A DNA stretch of 64,000 nt from Terrisporobacter glycolicus ATCC 14880 = DSM 1288. GTDB lineage: Bacteria > Bacillota > Clostridia > Peptostreptococcales > Peptostreptococcaceae. Positions within the stretch are counted from its first letter, which is position 1, and every line of letters starts with the position of its first letter. Under the pieces are notes generated by a model. The model saw nothing but the letters and a program-made list of their open reading frames with translations. It was not told the DNA's origin and ran no database searches. The stretch covers positions 930,001-994,000 of the forward strand of contig NZ_CP117523.1 of the NCBI RefSeq assembly GCF_036812735.1, given 5' to 3'. The position numbers and the translations under genes are program-made. Positions 43,743-52,562 of this stretch are shown here, piece by piece.

Positions 43743-45077
43743 ATGAACATTAATGAATTAAAACAACTTTGTTTAAAAGAAATAGATAAAAATAAAGATA
43801 GAATAATAGAAGCTGGTAGAAAAATATATTCTACTCCAGAGCTTGGTTTTAAAGAAGTTGAGTCTACAAAAACGGCAGGAGAATTCTTCAAAAGTTTAGG
43901 AGTGGATGTTAAAGAAAATATAGCAGTTACAGGCTGTATGACTTCTTTAAATAAAGATAAAAATGGTCCTAAAATAGCTGTAATGGGCGAGTTAGACTCA
44001 GTAATGTGCCCTGAACACAAAGATTCCAATGAAACAGGAAATATGCACTGTTGTGGTCACAACATACAAGTTGCTGGAATGTTAGGTTGTGCTTTAGGAA
44101 TTGTAAATTCTGGAGTATTACAACATTTAGATGGTCAAATTGACTTTATGGCAGTTCCAGCAGAAGAATGTATAGACTTAGAGTTTAGAAAAGTACTACA
44201 AGCAAAAAATGAAATAAAATATGTAGGTGGAAAGCAAGAACTTTTACATAGAGGATACTTTGATAATGTTGACATGGCGATGATGTTCCATGCACTAAAT
44301 TTTGATGATAACAAAAACTGTGTAATAAAATCATATACAAATGGTTTTGTTTCAAAAGCAGCAACTTTTGTAGGTAAGTCTGCACATGCAGGTATTTCTC
44401 CACATCTAGGAGCAAATGCTTTAAAAATGGCGACACTTGCTACAAACAACATAGACTCTCAAAGAGATACTTTTAAAGATGAAGATAAAGTAAGAATAAG
44501 TTCAATAATAAATCATGGTGGAGACGTGGTAAATGTTGTTCCTTCCAAGGTAACAATGGAATTTATGGTTAGGGCAGCCACAGTAGAAGCCATGATGGAT
44601 GCAAATGAAAAAGTAAATAAATCTTTACACGCAGCAGCTTTAACTCTTGGCGGTAAAGTTATAATAGAAGATTCCATAGGATTTTTACCATTAGATTCAG
44701 ATAATACTATGGACTCTGTATTCAAAAAGAATTTCGTAGAATTAATGGGTGGAGATGATAGCACAATTACAGATGTTATTGTAACTGCTGGTTCTACTGA
44801 TTTTGGTGATTTATCACAATTAATGCCTGTTGTTCATCCTTGGATAGGAGGGGTAAGTGGAGCACTTCATACTCAGGATTACAAAATGACTGATGAAGAG
44901 TTAGCTTACATAGTTCCATCTAAGGCCATGGCAATGACATTAATAGATTTACTATATAATGGCGCAAAAACAGCCCAAAATATAATCAATAATTTTACTC
45001 CTAAATTCTCCAAAGAAAGTTATTTAGACTTTATGGAGAAAAATACTAATACGTATACTTTTGATTATATGGAGTAA
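43743..45077 (+). CDS. M20D-family amidohydrolase (AbgB-like)
   Basis: A 444-residue amidohydrolase. STPELGFKEVEST near 36 is the usual N-terminal motif; MGELDSV and MHCCGHNIQVAGML hold the metal-binding Cys and His; VPAEECID is the catalytic Glu region; AGSTDFGDLSQLMP is the C-terminal metal part. It probably hydrolyses N-acyl or p-aminobenzoyl amino acids imported by the AbgT protein, a pairing known from E. coli abgABT, although no AbgA partner is present. A TGGAGG site lies before the ATG. Confidence 0.85.
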   Translation: MNINELKQLCLKEIDKNKDRIIEAGRKIYSTPELGFKEVESTKTAGEFFKSLGVDVKENIAVTGCMTSLNKDKNGPKIAVMGELDSVMCPEHKDSNETGNMHCCGHNIQVAGMLGCALGIVNSGVLQHLDGQIDFMAVPAEECIDLEFRKVLQAKNEIKYVGGKQELLHRGYFDNVDMAMMFHALNFDDNKNCVIKSYTNGFVSKAATFVGKSAHAGISPHLGANALKMATLATNNIDSQRDTFKDEDKVRISSIINHGGDVVNVVPSKVTMEFMVRAATVEAMMDANEKVNKSLHAAALTLGGKVIIEDSIGFLPLDSDNTMDSVFKKNFVELMGGDDSTITDVIVTAGSTDFGDLSQLMPVVHPWIGGVSGALHTQDYKMTDEELAYIVPSKAMAMTLIDLLYNGAKTAQNIINNFTPKFSKESYLDFMEKNTNTYTFDYME

Positions 45078-45110
45078 AACCCTAACCTTTTTATTTAACA
45101 AAATGGAATA

Positions 45111-45152
45111 ATTTACTATAATTATGTTATAATGCAAATAATCATAGTAAAT
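45111..45152 (+). promoter_or_regulatory. Inverted repeat around the iclR-type promoter
   Basis: ATTTACTAT at 45111 and ATAGTAAAT at 45144 form 9-bp arms around a TTATAAT -10 element (45127). It may be an autoregulatory operator. Confidence 0.35.
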
Positions 45153-45170
45153 AGTTAGGAGAATATATTG

Positions 45171-45935
45171 ATGAGTGATATAATTAATTCTTTAGATCGT
45201 GCTTTAGACATTCTTATACTTTTATACCACAAAAAAAGAGAAATGGGAGTAACAGAAATTAGCAAGGAATTAGGTGTATACAAAAGCACAATACATAGAA
45301 CGTTATATACTTTGGAGAATAAAGGATTTATTAATCAAAATCATGATAATGGGAAGTATTGGCTTGGAATGAAATTATATGCGATAGGAATGGTTGTTGG
45401 GGAAAAACTATCAATAAAAGAACTTGTAAAACCTTATGTTAGAGAGCTAAACACGGAATTTAATGAAGTTGTAAATGTTTCAATTTTAGAAGAAAAGTCA
45501 GAGGATTGTCCTAGAAGTATTGTAATTCATAAGGAATATGGATCTAATCAACTTCAGTCTGTAAATCCAACAGTTGGATCTAGTTGTGAATGCTACTGCT
45601 CCTCAGTAGGAAAATGCCTGATGGCATTTAATGATATAAATTATAAATCCTTTAAAGATTTAAAAATAAAAAAATATACAGATACAACAATAGAAAATTG
45701 GGATGATATGATAAAAGTATTAGAAAAAATAAGGAAAGATGGATATGCCATAGATAATGAAGAACTAGAACATGGATTAACTTGCATAGGAGCTCCTATT
45801 CTAGATAAAGACAATAAAGCCATTGCAGCGATCAGTTTATCTGGACCAACTATAAGAATGAAAAGTGGTGATTTTGATTACAAAATAAAAAGAGTAATTG
45901 AAACAGCGAGAAAAATATCTAATTTATTGCATTAG
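45171..45935 (+). CDS. IclR-family transcriptional regulator
   Basis: A 254-residue regulator. The N-terminal winged helix has SLDRALDILILL, GVTEISKELGVYKSTIHRTL and LENKGFINQ; the C-terminal effector domain has ANP-like VGSSCECYCSSVGKCLMAF and EELEHGLTCIGAPILDKDN. IclR proteins bind small organic acids and act as repressors or activators. It lies between a peptide-uptake operon and the sodium antiporter and 2-oxoacid operons, whose three promoters share an AGAAC-N3-GTTCT motif that is a good candidate binding site. I use ATG 45171; a TTG three bases upstream is possible. Confidence 0.87.
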   Translation: MSDIINSLDRALDILILLYHKKREMGVTEISKELGVYKSTIHRTLYTLENKGFINQNHDNGKYWLGMKLYAIGMVVGEKLSIKELVKPYVRELNTEFNEVVNVSILEEKSEDCPRSIVIHKEYGSNQLQSVNPTVGSSCECYCSSVGKCLMAFNDINYKSFKDLKIKKYTDTTIENWDDMIKVLEKIRKDGYAIDNEELEHGLTCIGAPILDKDNKAIAAISLSGPTIRMKSGDFDYKIKRVIETARKISNLLH

Positions 45936-45986
45936 AAAATCATGTATTATGTATTTAATTAATACTTAAATAATTAAAGATTATGA

Positions 45987-46028
45987 AGCTAAAAAAAATT
46001 ATGATTTATTTTTTTTGGCTTTTTTTTA
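45987..46028 (+). terminator. Rho-independent terminator after the iclR-type gene
   Basis: A 13-bp A/T-rich stem (45987-45999 / 46008-46020, one G-T pair) is followed by eight T residues. Confidence 0.7.
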
Positions 46029-46105
46029 TTTTGACTAAATATATTAAGAAACTTAAATATAAAGTTGAAATTGGTAAAAAATGGTGATAGTATTTAAATA
46101 TAAAT

Positions 46106-46130
46106 AGAACAATGTTCTGAACAATAGAAC
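46106..46130. promoter_or_regulatory. Operator-like motif, copy 1 (upstream of nhaC)
   Basis: AGAACAATGTTCT (a perfect 5-bp-arm palindrome) is followed by a second AGAAC whose start is 20 bases after the first. The same arrangement occurs at 47677 and, degenerate, at 52294. Confidence 0.65.
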
Positions 46131-46169
46131 GAAATAACTTTGTTATATAAATACTGGAGGAGTTTAATA

Positions 46170-47609
46170 ATGAAAAAAAGTGTAGGCAGAAAAGCCACCT
46201 TAGTAGAAGCATTAATTCCTATTTTGTTTTTAGTATTTTTTTTAGCAATTACAATTTTTAAACTTGGCGGGACACCACATATTCCACTAATTTTAACAGC
46301 AGTATTGGCAAGTTTAATAGCTACTTTGAGGCTTAAATATCCTTGGAAATACATTGAAGAAAGTATGTTTGAAACTATAAAAATGGCCATGCAAGCTATT
46401 TTAATTACCATACTAATAGGTATATTAATAGGAACCTGGATTATTAGTGGGGTTGTTCCATGTATGGTATACTGGGGATTAAAAATAATTTCTCCGCAAG
46501 TATTTTTAGTAGCTACAGTAATTACTTGTTCTATAATATCACTTTCAACAGGATCATCATGGAGTACAATTGGAACTGTAGGGGTAGCATTACTAGGTAT
46601 AGGTCAAAGTTTAGGTATGCCAGTAGGTTTAGTTGCTGGAGCAATTATATCTGGTGCTTATTTTGGAGATAAGTTATCTCCTCTATCAGAAACTACCAAT
46701 CTAGCACCAGCTATGGCAGGTACAGATTTATTTACTCATATTAAATTCATGTTATATTCCACAATCCCATCACTAATAATTTGTATAATAATATATGGAG
46801 TAATTGGACTTAAGTATTCATCACAAAATCTAGACATGACTCAAATCAATTTAATCAAATCAACATTAGAATCAACATATAACACATTATCACCAATGCT
46901 TTTATTAGCACCATTGTTTGTAATATCTTTAGTAATTTTTAAAATACCTGCTATTCCAGGCTTAGTTGGAGGAGCATTAATAGGAGTATTATTTGCTGTA
47001 GTATTCCAAGGAGCTTCCATAGGAGAAATTATGGAAGTAGCACAAAATGGATATGTATCAACTACAGGAGTGGCCTCTGTTGATGAACTTTTATCAAAAG
47101 GGGGATTAATGAGTATGATGAGCACTATATCTTTAATACTATGTGCATTATCCTTAGGTGGTATTTTAGAAAAAACGGGAATGTTGGAGGCAATAGCCAG
47201 CTTTTTACTAAAGTTAGCGAAAGGAACATTTGGTACAGTTGCTTGTACTATGATAACTTGTACGCTTACTAATATTATTGCAGGAGAACAATATCTATCA
47301 ATAGTATTACCAGGAAGAATGTATAAAATGGAGTTTGAAAAAAGGGGATTACATCCTAAAATGTTATCAAGGGCCTTAGAAGATAGTGGTACTTTAACCT
47401 CTGTATTAATACCATGGACATCATGTGGAGCTTATGCATCTGGAACTTTGGGAGTAAGCACTTTTGCTTATGCACCATTTGCATTTTTAAATATAATAAA
47501 TCCTTTTGTATCATTAGTAATGATAGCAATGAAAATAAAAGTAGTAAAAATTAAAGATGAACCAGAAACGGCAATAGTACACAAAGGAGAATTGCCAACT
47601 GTAAATTAA
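46170..47609 (+). CDS. nhaC: NhaC-family Na+/H+ antiporter
   Basis: A 479-residue antiporter with about 12 helices. STGSSWSTIGTVGVALLGIG, SGAYFGDKLSPLSETTNLAP and EDSGTLTSVLIPWTSCGAYA are hallmark NhaC motifs. Members exchange sodium for protons or, in some Firmicutes, malate for lactate together with Na+/H+. The start at ATG 46170 follows GGAGGAG; an earlier TTG at 46140 is not needed. The upstream operator-like motif is shared with the kinase and oxidoreductase operons, so a role in ion balance or acid exchange during 2-oxoacid fermentation is likely. Confidence 0.88.
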   Translation: MKKSVGRKATLVEALIPILFLVFFLAITIFKLGGTPHIPLILTAVLASLIATLRLKYPWKYIEESMFETIKMAMQAILITILIGILIGTWIISGVVPCMVYWGLKIISPQVFLVATVITCSIISLSTGSSWSTIGTVGVALLGIGQSLGMPVGLVAGAIISGAYFGDKLSPLSETTNLAPAMAGTDLFTHIKFMLYSTIPSLIICIIIYGVIGLKYSSQNLDMTQINLIKSTLESTYNTLSPMLLLAPLFVISLVIFKIPAIPGLVGGALIGVLFAVVFQGASIGEIMEVAQNGYVSTTGVASVDELLSKGGLMSMMSTISLILCALSLGGILEKTGMLEAIASFLLKLAKGTFGTVACTMITCTLTNIIAGEQYLSIVLPGRMYKMEFEKRGLHPKMLSRALEDSGTLTSVLIPWTSCGAYASGTLGVSTFAYAPFAFLNIINPFVSLVMIAMKIKVVKIKDEPETAIVHKGELPTVN

Positions 47610-47626
47610 AAATGTTAATTAAATGT

Positions 47627-47664
47627 AAATCATTGTATCAATAGTATACGAATGATTTTATTTA
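47627..47664 (+). terminator. Stem-loop after nhaC
   Basis: A 12-bp stem with one bulged base (47627-47638 / 47646-47658) and a 7-base loop is followed by TTTTATTT. It probably separates nhaC from the kinase operon. Confidence 0.55.
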
Positions 47665-47676
47665 AATAGGCAAAAT

Positions 47677-47703
47677 AGAACTATGTTCTAATATATAGAA
47701 CAT
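47677..47703. promoter_or_regulatory. Operator-like motif, copy 2 (upstream of the kinase operon)
   Basis: AGAACTATGTTCT with a second AGAACAT beginning 20 bases after the first, the same geometry as copy 1. It lies about 30-50 bases before the butyrate kinase start. Confidence 0.65.
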
Positions 47704-47728
47704 AAATGTTTTTATTAGGGAGGAATAA

Positions 47729-48790
47729 ATGAGAATTTTAGCAATTAATCCAGGTGGAACATCTACGAAGATATCAGTATTCGATGATAAAAATGAAATA
47801 CTTAAAAAAAGCATAGTACATACAAGAGATGATTTGAAACCATACAGAAAGGTTTTTGATGAGTATGAATATAGAAAAATTTTAATTTTAGATGTTTTAT
47901 GTAAAGAAAAAATTGAACTTAAATCAATAGATGCAACAGTAGGTCGAGGTGGACTAATGAAACCTATTGAAGGGGGAACTTATAGAGTCAATGATAAAAT
48001 GATTGATGATTTAAGAAATGAAGTAAATGGAGAACATGCCTCAAATTTAGGTTCAGTTTTAGCAAAAAATATAGGTGATGAGATAGGAGTACCGTCATTT
48101 GTAGTTGATCCAGTATCTGTAGACGAATTTGATGAGGTTTCTAGAATAACAGGAATTTCTGATATAGAAAAAGCTAGTTGGCTACACGCACTAAATCATA
48201 AGGCAGTATCTAGAAAAATAGCAGAAAAACTAGGTGGAAAATATGAAGATTTTAACTTTATAGTGGCACACTTAGGTTCAGGAATATCAATAGTTGCTCA
48301 TAAAAATGGAAAAATGATTGACGGTAGTGGAGGTAGATCTGATGGTCCTTTTTCACCAGAAAGAAGTGGTGGATTGCTAGCTTATCCTTTGGTACAACTA
48401 TGTTATTCTGGAAAATACACTAAAGAAGAGATGGTTACAAAAGTTAGTAGTACAGGAGGAATGTACGACTATTTAGGAACTAAAGATATGGTTGAAATAC
48501 AAGAAAGAATTGAAGCTGGTGATGAAAAAGCAAAAATAATAATGGATGCTTTTATATATCAAATAGCTAAAGAAATAAGTATGTATGGAGCATCTCTTTA
48601 TGGAAAAGTAGATAGAATAATTTTGACAGGGGGAATTTCATACTCACAACTTGTTGATGAGGAGGTAGTAAAAAGAGTATCCTACTTAGCTCCTGTTGAA
48701 ATAGTACCAGGAGAGATGGAAATGGAAGCATTAGTACTAGGAGCACTTAGAGTACTAAATGGGGAAGAAAAAGTAAAAATCTATAAATAA
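47729..48790 (+). CDS. buk: Butyrate kinase family (branched-chain or short-chain acyl kinase)
   Basis: A 353-residue ASKHA-fold acid kinase. The N-terminal LAINPGGTSTKISVFDD, the VGRGGLMKPIEGGTY block, VAHLGSGISIVAHKNGKMID and ILTGGISYSQLV match butyrate kinase over full length. It converts acyl phosphate and ADP to the free acid and ATP. In this operon it follows a phosphotransacylase and a 2-oxoacid oxidoreductase route, so the acyl group is likely isobutyryl, isovaleryl, 2-methylbutyryl or similar. A strong GGGAGG site precedes the ATG. It is the first gene of a four-gene unit. Confidence 0.92.
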   Translation: MRILAINPGGTSTKISVFDDKNEILKKSIVHTRDDLKPYRKVFDEYEYRKILILDVLCKEKIELKSIDATVGRGGLMKPIEGGTYRVNDKMIDDLRNEVNGEHASNLGSVLAKNIGDEIGVPSFVVDPVSVDEFDEVSRITGISDIEKASWLHALNHKAVSRKIAEKLGGKYEDFNFIVAHLGSGISIVAHKNGKMIDGSGGRSDGPFSPERSGGLLAYPLVQLCYSGKYTKEEMVTKVSSTGGMYDYLGTKDMVEIQERIEAGDEKAKIIMDAFIYQIAKEISMYGASLYGKVDRIILTGGISYSQLVDEEVVKRVSYLAPVEIVPGEMEMEALVLGALRVLNGEEKVKIYK

Positions 48791-48805
48791 ATTTAAGGGG
48801 GCAAT

Positions 48806-49699
48806 ATGTTAAAAGACTTTGATGATTTATTAAATCAGGCAAAAAAACTTGAAAGAGTAAAGGTAAGTGTGGCAGCAGCAGAAGATGAAGCAGTTTTAAA
48901 AGCAGTAAAATATGCCGTTGATTTAGGATTTGTTAAACCAATATTAGTGGGAGATCAAAATAAAATAGAATTAATAGCTAGAAATATTTGCTTAGAAGAT
49001 TATGAAGTTGTTCATAGTGATTCTCCAGAAGAGTCAGTAAAAAAGGCTGTGGAATTAGTAAAAACTAATAAAGCAAAAGTTCTTATGAAAGGATTAGTAA
49101 ATACAAGTACTTATTTAAGAGGTGTACTAGATAAGGAAAATGGATTGAGAACAGGTAGATTACTAAGTTTATTAGCGGTTTATGAACTACCTCAATATCA
49201 CAAGTTATTATACTGTACAGATAGTGGTATAAATGTGGCACCATATTTAAAACAAAAAAAGGATATAATGACCAATGCTTTAATTAGTATGTCTAGTATT
49301 GGAATTAAGAATCCAAAAACAGCAATTTTAACAGCAAATGAAATAGTAGACCCTAAGGTTCAATCCACAATGGATGCGTTTGAATTAGTTAAGATGGTAA
49401 AAGAAGGAGAAATTCCAAAATGTATAGCAGAAGGACCAATTGCTTTTGATGTTGCCTTTGATGAGCAAGCAGCTAAACATAAGGACATAGAAAGCAAAGT
49501 TTCAGGTGATGTAGACTTATTAGTATTTCCAAATATAGAAACAGGAAATGCTTTAGGTAAATCTTGGTTAAGATTTAATGATGCAAAATGGGCGGGTATA
49601 GTTTTAGGAGCGACAAATCCTATAATCTTAGGTTCCAGATCTGATACTGCAGAGATTAAAGTGAATTCTATAGCACTTGCTTGTTTAGCATCTCAATAA
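48806..49699 (+). CDS. ptb: Phosphate butyryltransferase family (phosphotransacylase)
   Basis: A 297-residue phosphate acyltransferase. KVSVAAAEDEAVLKAVKYA, KPILVGD, VLMKGLVNTSTYLRGVLDKE and the C-terminal LGATNPIILGSRSDTAEIK are typical of Ptb. It converts acyl-CoA and phosphate to acyl phosphate and CoA and works with the kinase gene 16 bases upstream. Together they give substrate-level ATP from an acyl-CoA. The gene order buk-ptb is the reverse of the common ptb-buk order in butyrate-producing clostridia. AAGGGGG lies before the ATG. Confidence 0.92.
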   Translation: MLKDFDDLLNQAKKLERVKVSVAAAEDEAVLKAVKYAVDLGFVKPILVGDQNKIELIARNICLEDYEVVHSDSPEESVKKAVELVKTNKAKVLMKGLVNTSTYLRGVLDKENGLRTGRLLSLLAVYELPQYHKLLYCTDSGINVAPYLKQKKDIMTNALISMSSIGIKNPKTAILTANEIVDPKVQSTMDAFELVKMVKEGEIPKCIAEGPIAFDVAFDEQAAKHKDIESKVSGDVDLLVFPNIETGNALGKSWLRFNDAKWAGIVLGATNPIILGSRSDTAEIKVNSIALACLASQ

Positions 49700-49717
49700 A
49701 AAGGGGGATATATTATT

Positions 49718-50929
49718 ATGAAATACGCACAAAGAATGAATATGGTAAAGGCTTCAGCTATAAGAGCATCTCAGAAAAAGATAGCGGCAAAGGTAGAAAG
49801 TGGGGGAAGTGTTATATCTTTTGCAGCAGGTCTTCCTGATCCAAATTTATTTCCGTTGAAAGAAATAACTGAAGTTACAGAAAAAGTACTAAAAGAAAGA
49901 GGAGCATTTGCATTAGCATATGGTCCAACTAAAGGTGAAAATGAATTATTAGAATTATTGACAAAGAGGATGAAAGAGGAAGAAAATATTGATACAAAAC
50001 CAGAGAATATAATAATTACAACTGGTTCACAACAAGGAATAGCAGTCAGTGCAATGATATTGTTAGATAAAGGGGATATAGTAGTTACAGAAAATCCAAG
50101 TTACTTAGGGGCAATAAATGCATTTAGACCATATGAGTGTGATTTTTTAGGCGTAGATACAGATGAAGAAGGTATAGTAACTGAGGATTTAGATAAGTTA
50201 TTATCAGAAAATCCCAAGGTCAAGATTATTTATGTAATACCAACTTTCCAAAACCCAACAGGTAAAACTTGGTCACTTCAGAGAAGAAAAGATTTTATGG
50301 AAGTTGTAAATAAATATGAAGATGTAATAGTAATAGAAGATAATCCATATGGAGAAATAAGATTTACAGAAGAACCACTTCCTACACTTAAATCCTTAGA
50401 TACAAAGGACAAAGTATTATATCTAGGGTCTTTTTCAAAAGTACTATGTCCAGGGTTAAGAGTTGCATGGATGTGTGGAGATAAAGATCTTATAGATAAG
50501 GCTGAACTTTTAAAGCAAGGTATAGATCTTCAATCCAATCAATTTTCACAAATACAAGTTATAGAGTTTTTAAAGAAATATGATTTAAATAAGCACGTAG
50601 AGAAAATAAGAAAAGAATACAAAAAAAGATGTTTCTTAATGTTAGATACAATGAAAGGGTATTTGCCTAAAGAAGTAAAATACACTGAACCTGATGGGGG
50701 AATGTTTATATGGGTAGAGTTACCAGAAGAAATAAATGTAGACGATTTATTAGATAAAGCAATAGATTCTGGAGTTGCATATGTTTCAGGAGAGTCATTC
50801 TTTGCAAATAATGGGCCTAAAAATACTATGAGACTCAATTATACAACAATGTCAGAAGAACAAATAGTAGAAGGAATAAAGATATTATCTAATGTATTAA
50901 AGCAAGAACTTAATTATGCATGTGAATAA
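49718..50929 (+). CDS. PLP-dependent class I aminotransferase
   Basis: A 403-residue fold-type I aminotransferase without an N-terminal GntR domain. It has ISFAAGLPDPNLFPL, YGPTKGENELLELL, TGSQQGIAVSAMIL, the Asn/Pro/Thr block FQNPTGKTWS, ED-N-PYGEIRF and the PLP-lysine motif LGSFSKVLCPGLRVAW near 240. Relatives are 2-aminoadipate, branched-chain or aromatic transaminases. In this operon it would supply the 2-oxo acid oxidised by the Vor-type oxidoreductase. AAGGGGG is the ribosome site. The exact amino acid is not predictable. Confidence 0.87.
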   Translation: MKYAQRMNMVKASAIRASQKKIAAKVESGGSVISFAAGLPDPNLFPLKEITEVTEKVLKERGAFALAYGPTKGENELLELLTKRMKEEENIDTKPENIIITTGSQQGIAVSAMILLDKGDIVVTENPSYLGAINAFRPYECDFLGVDTDEEGIVTEDLDKLLSENPKVKIIYVIPTFQNPTGKTWSLQRRKDFMEVVNKYEDVIVIEDNPYGEIRFTEEPLPTLKSLDTKDKVLYLGSFSKVLCPGLRVAWMCGDKDLIDKAELLKQGIDLQSNQFSQIQVIEFLKKYDLNKHVEKIRKEYKKRCFLMLDTMKGYLPKEVKYTEPDGGMFIWVELPEEINVDDLLDKAIDSGVAYVSGESFFANNGPKNTMRLNYTTMSEEQIVEGIKILSNVLKQELNYACE

Positions 50930-50950
50930 GTATAAAGGAGAGAAATTTAT

Positions 50951-52225
50951 ATGGGAGAGAAGACAAAAGATACTGGTTTTGGAAAATTATTATTTCAATT
51001 AACAATAATAGCAATATGCTGGGAAGTAGTTTATATTATACCATTTATTCAATACACACTTTATGATCCTATTTTACAAGCATTGCAATGTACTAATACT
51101 CAACTTGGATTATTGTTAACAATTTATGGTCTTGGTAATATATTTGGTGCCCCGGTAGGTGGATGGTTAGCAGATAGATTTGATTATAGAAAAATAATAT
51201 TAGGATCAGTATTTCTAAATGGAGTAGTATCTGTAGCATTTGCTTATAATATGAACTATAAATTTGCTCTTGTAACTTGGGTGGGATGTGCAATTACTTC
51301 GTTAGTAATGAATTATCCTTCTATGGTAAAAATTCTTAGAGTTATAGGAAAAGAAAATCAAGGTAAAGTTTATGGATTTAATGAGGCTATGGTTGGAGTT
51401 TCTGGAGTAGTAATGGGAGCAGCATTTTTATTTTTATACGCAAAAATTGGAGTTCCTGCTTTAGGAATGAAGTGGGTAATGATATCTCTAGGAATCTTAT
51501 CTTTTGTTATGTGTCCAATATTGTGGTATGTAATAAAAGATGTAGAGGTGGAAGATATCAAAGATGATGACAAAGAAAAAATGACAATGAAAGACTTTAT
51601 AATAGTTTTGAAATCACCAAACACTTGGTTAGTTGGAATAAGTATATTCTGTGTATATTCATTTACAGTTACAATGTCTTATTTTACTCCTTATGTAACA
51701 TCAGTACTTGGAGGATCAGTTGCTCTTTCTGGAGGGTTAGCAATAGTAAGACAACATGGACTTAAATTGTTTGGAGCACCATTTGGAGGGTTTTGTGCAG
51801 ATAAATTAAAATCTCCAACTAAAGTTCTTATACCAATATATGTTTTCGGAATAATAACTATAGTTTTATTCTTAGTGCTACCATCATCAACACCTATGAT
51901 AATGTTTATAGCATTAACATTTATTGTTGGTCTTCTAGGGTATATGGGAAAAGGTATATATTACGCAGTGCAAGAAGAAGTAAACGTACCTGTTAGATAT
52001 TCAGCAACTACAATAGGTATTGCTGCAGCATTAGGTTTTTCACCAGATGTATTTCAGTTCGCTTTAATAGGATACTGGATTGATACATTTGGAAATAAAG
52101 GATATACTTATACATTTATCTTCCAAATCGCAATATTAGTAGTAGGAATATTTGCTGGTTTATATATATTAAATCTTAAGAAAAAAAGAGCTAGAAATGC
52201 TGAAAATACTATAGTATCAGAATAA
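50951..52225 (+). CDS. Major facilitator superfamily transporter
   Basis: A 424-residue 12-helix MFS protein. GGWLADRFDYRKIILGS is the loop 2-3 motif and GGFCADKLKSPTKVL its repeat in the second half. It is clearly related to the MFS protein at 33048 (shared YTPYVT/FIPFLSD and GGFxADK regions). It follows the aminotransferase by 21 bases with AAGGAG, so it probably imports the amino acid or exports the acid product of the pathway. A hairpin follows before the next operator. Confidence 0.82.
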   Translation: MGEKTKDTGFGKLLFQLTIIAICWEVVYIIPFIQYTLYDPILQALQCTNTQLGLLLTIYGLGNIFGAPVGGWLADRFDYRKIILGSVFLNGVVSVAFAYNMNYKFALVTWVGCAITSLVMNYPSMVKILRVIGKENQGKVYGFNEAMVGVSGVVMGAAFLFLYAKIGVPALGMKWVMISLGILSFVMCPILWYVIKDVEVEDIKDDDKEKMTMKDFIIVLKSPNTWLVGISIFCVYSFTVTMSYFTPYVTSVLGGSVALSGGLAIVRQHGLKLFGAPFGGFCADKLKSPTKVLIPIYVFGIITIVLFLVLPSSTPMIMFIALTFIVGLLGYMGKGIYYAVQEEVNVPVRYSATTIGIAAALGFSPDVFQFALIGYWIDTFGNKGYTYTFIFQIAILVVGIFAGLYILNLKKKRARNAENTIVSE

Positions 52226-52238
52226 CTTAAAAATAAAC

Positions 52239-52280
52239 ACAAAACCCTAGATATATCTTAGGAGTAAATTAGGGCTTTGT
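52239..52280 (+). terminator. Stem-loop after the MFS gene
   Basis: Arms of 11 bases (52239-52249 / 52270-52280) pair with one mismatch and enclose a second small stem (CCTAGATATATCTTAGG). No T run follows, so it may be an attenuator rather than a strong terminator. Confidence 0.5.
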
Positions 52281-52293
52281 ATGAAATAAAAAT

Positions 52294-52319
52294 AGAACAA
52301 TGTTCTAAAATATTAAAAC
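52294..52319. promoter_or_regulatory. Operator-like motif, copy 3 (upstream of the oxidoreductase operon)
   Basis: AGAACAATGTTCT is identical to the core of copy 1. The second half-site is degenerate (AAAACAT, one base further away). It lies about 25-50 bases before the ferredoxin gene. Confidence 0.6.
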
Positions 52320-52342
52320 ATAACTGAAGGGAGAATGATCTA

Positions 52343-52540
52343 ATGTCAAAAGTGAAATTAGAAGTTGAAAGATGTAAAGGTTGCTATTTATGTATGGATG
52401 CTTGTAAAAAGGAAGCTATAAGTCTTTCAGACTATACAAATAAAAAAGGATTTGTAACAGTACAAGTTGACGAAGAAAAATGTGTTCAATGTGGAGCTTG
52501 TTATACAATGTGTCCAGATTTAGTATTTGAAATATTATAG
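52343..52540 (+). CDS. 2[4Fe-4S] ferredoxin subunit of 2-oxoacid oxidoreductase (VorD-like)
   Basis: A 65-residue ferredoxin. Two cluster motifs are complete: CKGCYLCMDAC with a following Lys-rich turn, and CVQCGACYTMC followed by PDLVFEI. It passes electrons from the TPP-dependent oxidoreductase to free ferredoxin. The order of delta, alpha, beta and gamma subunits in the four genes from here matches Vor/Kor-type complexes. GAAGGGAG lies before the ATG, and the third operator-like motif is just upstream. Confidence 0.9.
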   Translation: MSKVKLEVERCKGCYLCMDACKKEAISLSDYTNKKGFVTVQVDEEKCVQCGACYTMCPDLVFEIL

Positions 52541-52562
52541 GGACTATAAGGGGGGAAAAAAC

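Noticed and set aside
46460-46672. Open frame overlapping nhaC in another frame
   Set aside because: Cys/Tyr/Ser-rich shadow translation of nhaC with no ribosome site.
47729-49699. Reading buk-ptb as proof of butyrate fermentation
   Set aside because: No crotonase, butyryl-CoA dehydrogenase or thiolase genes are present; the partners are an aminotransferase and Vor-type oxidoreductase.
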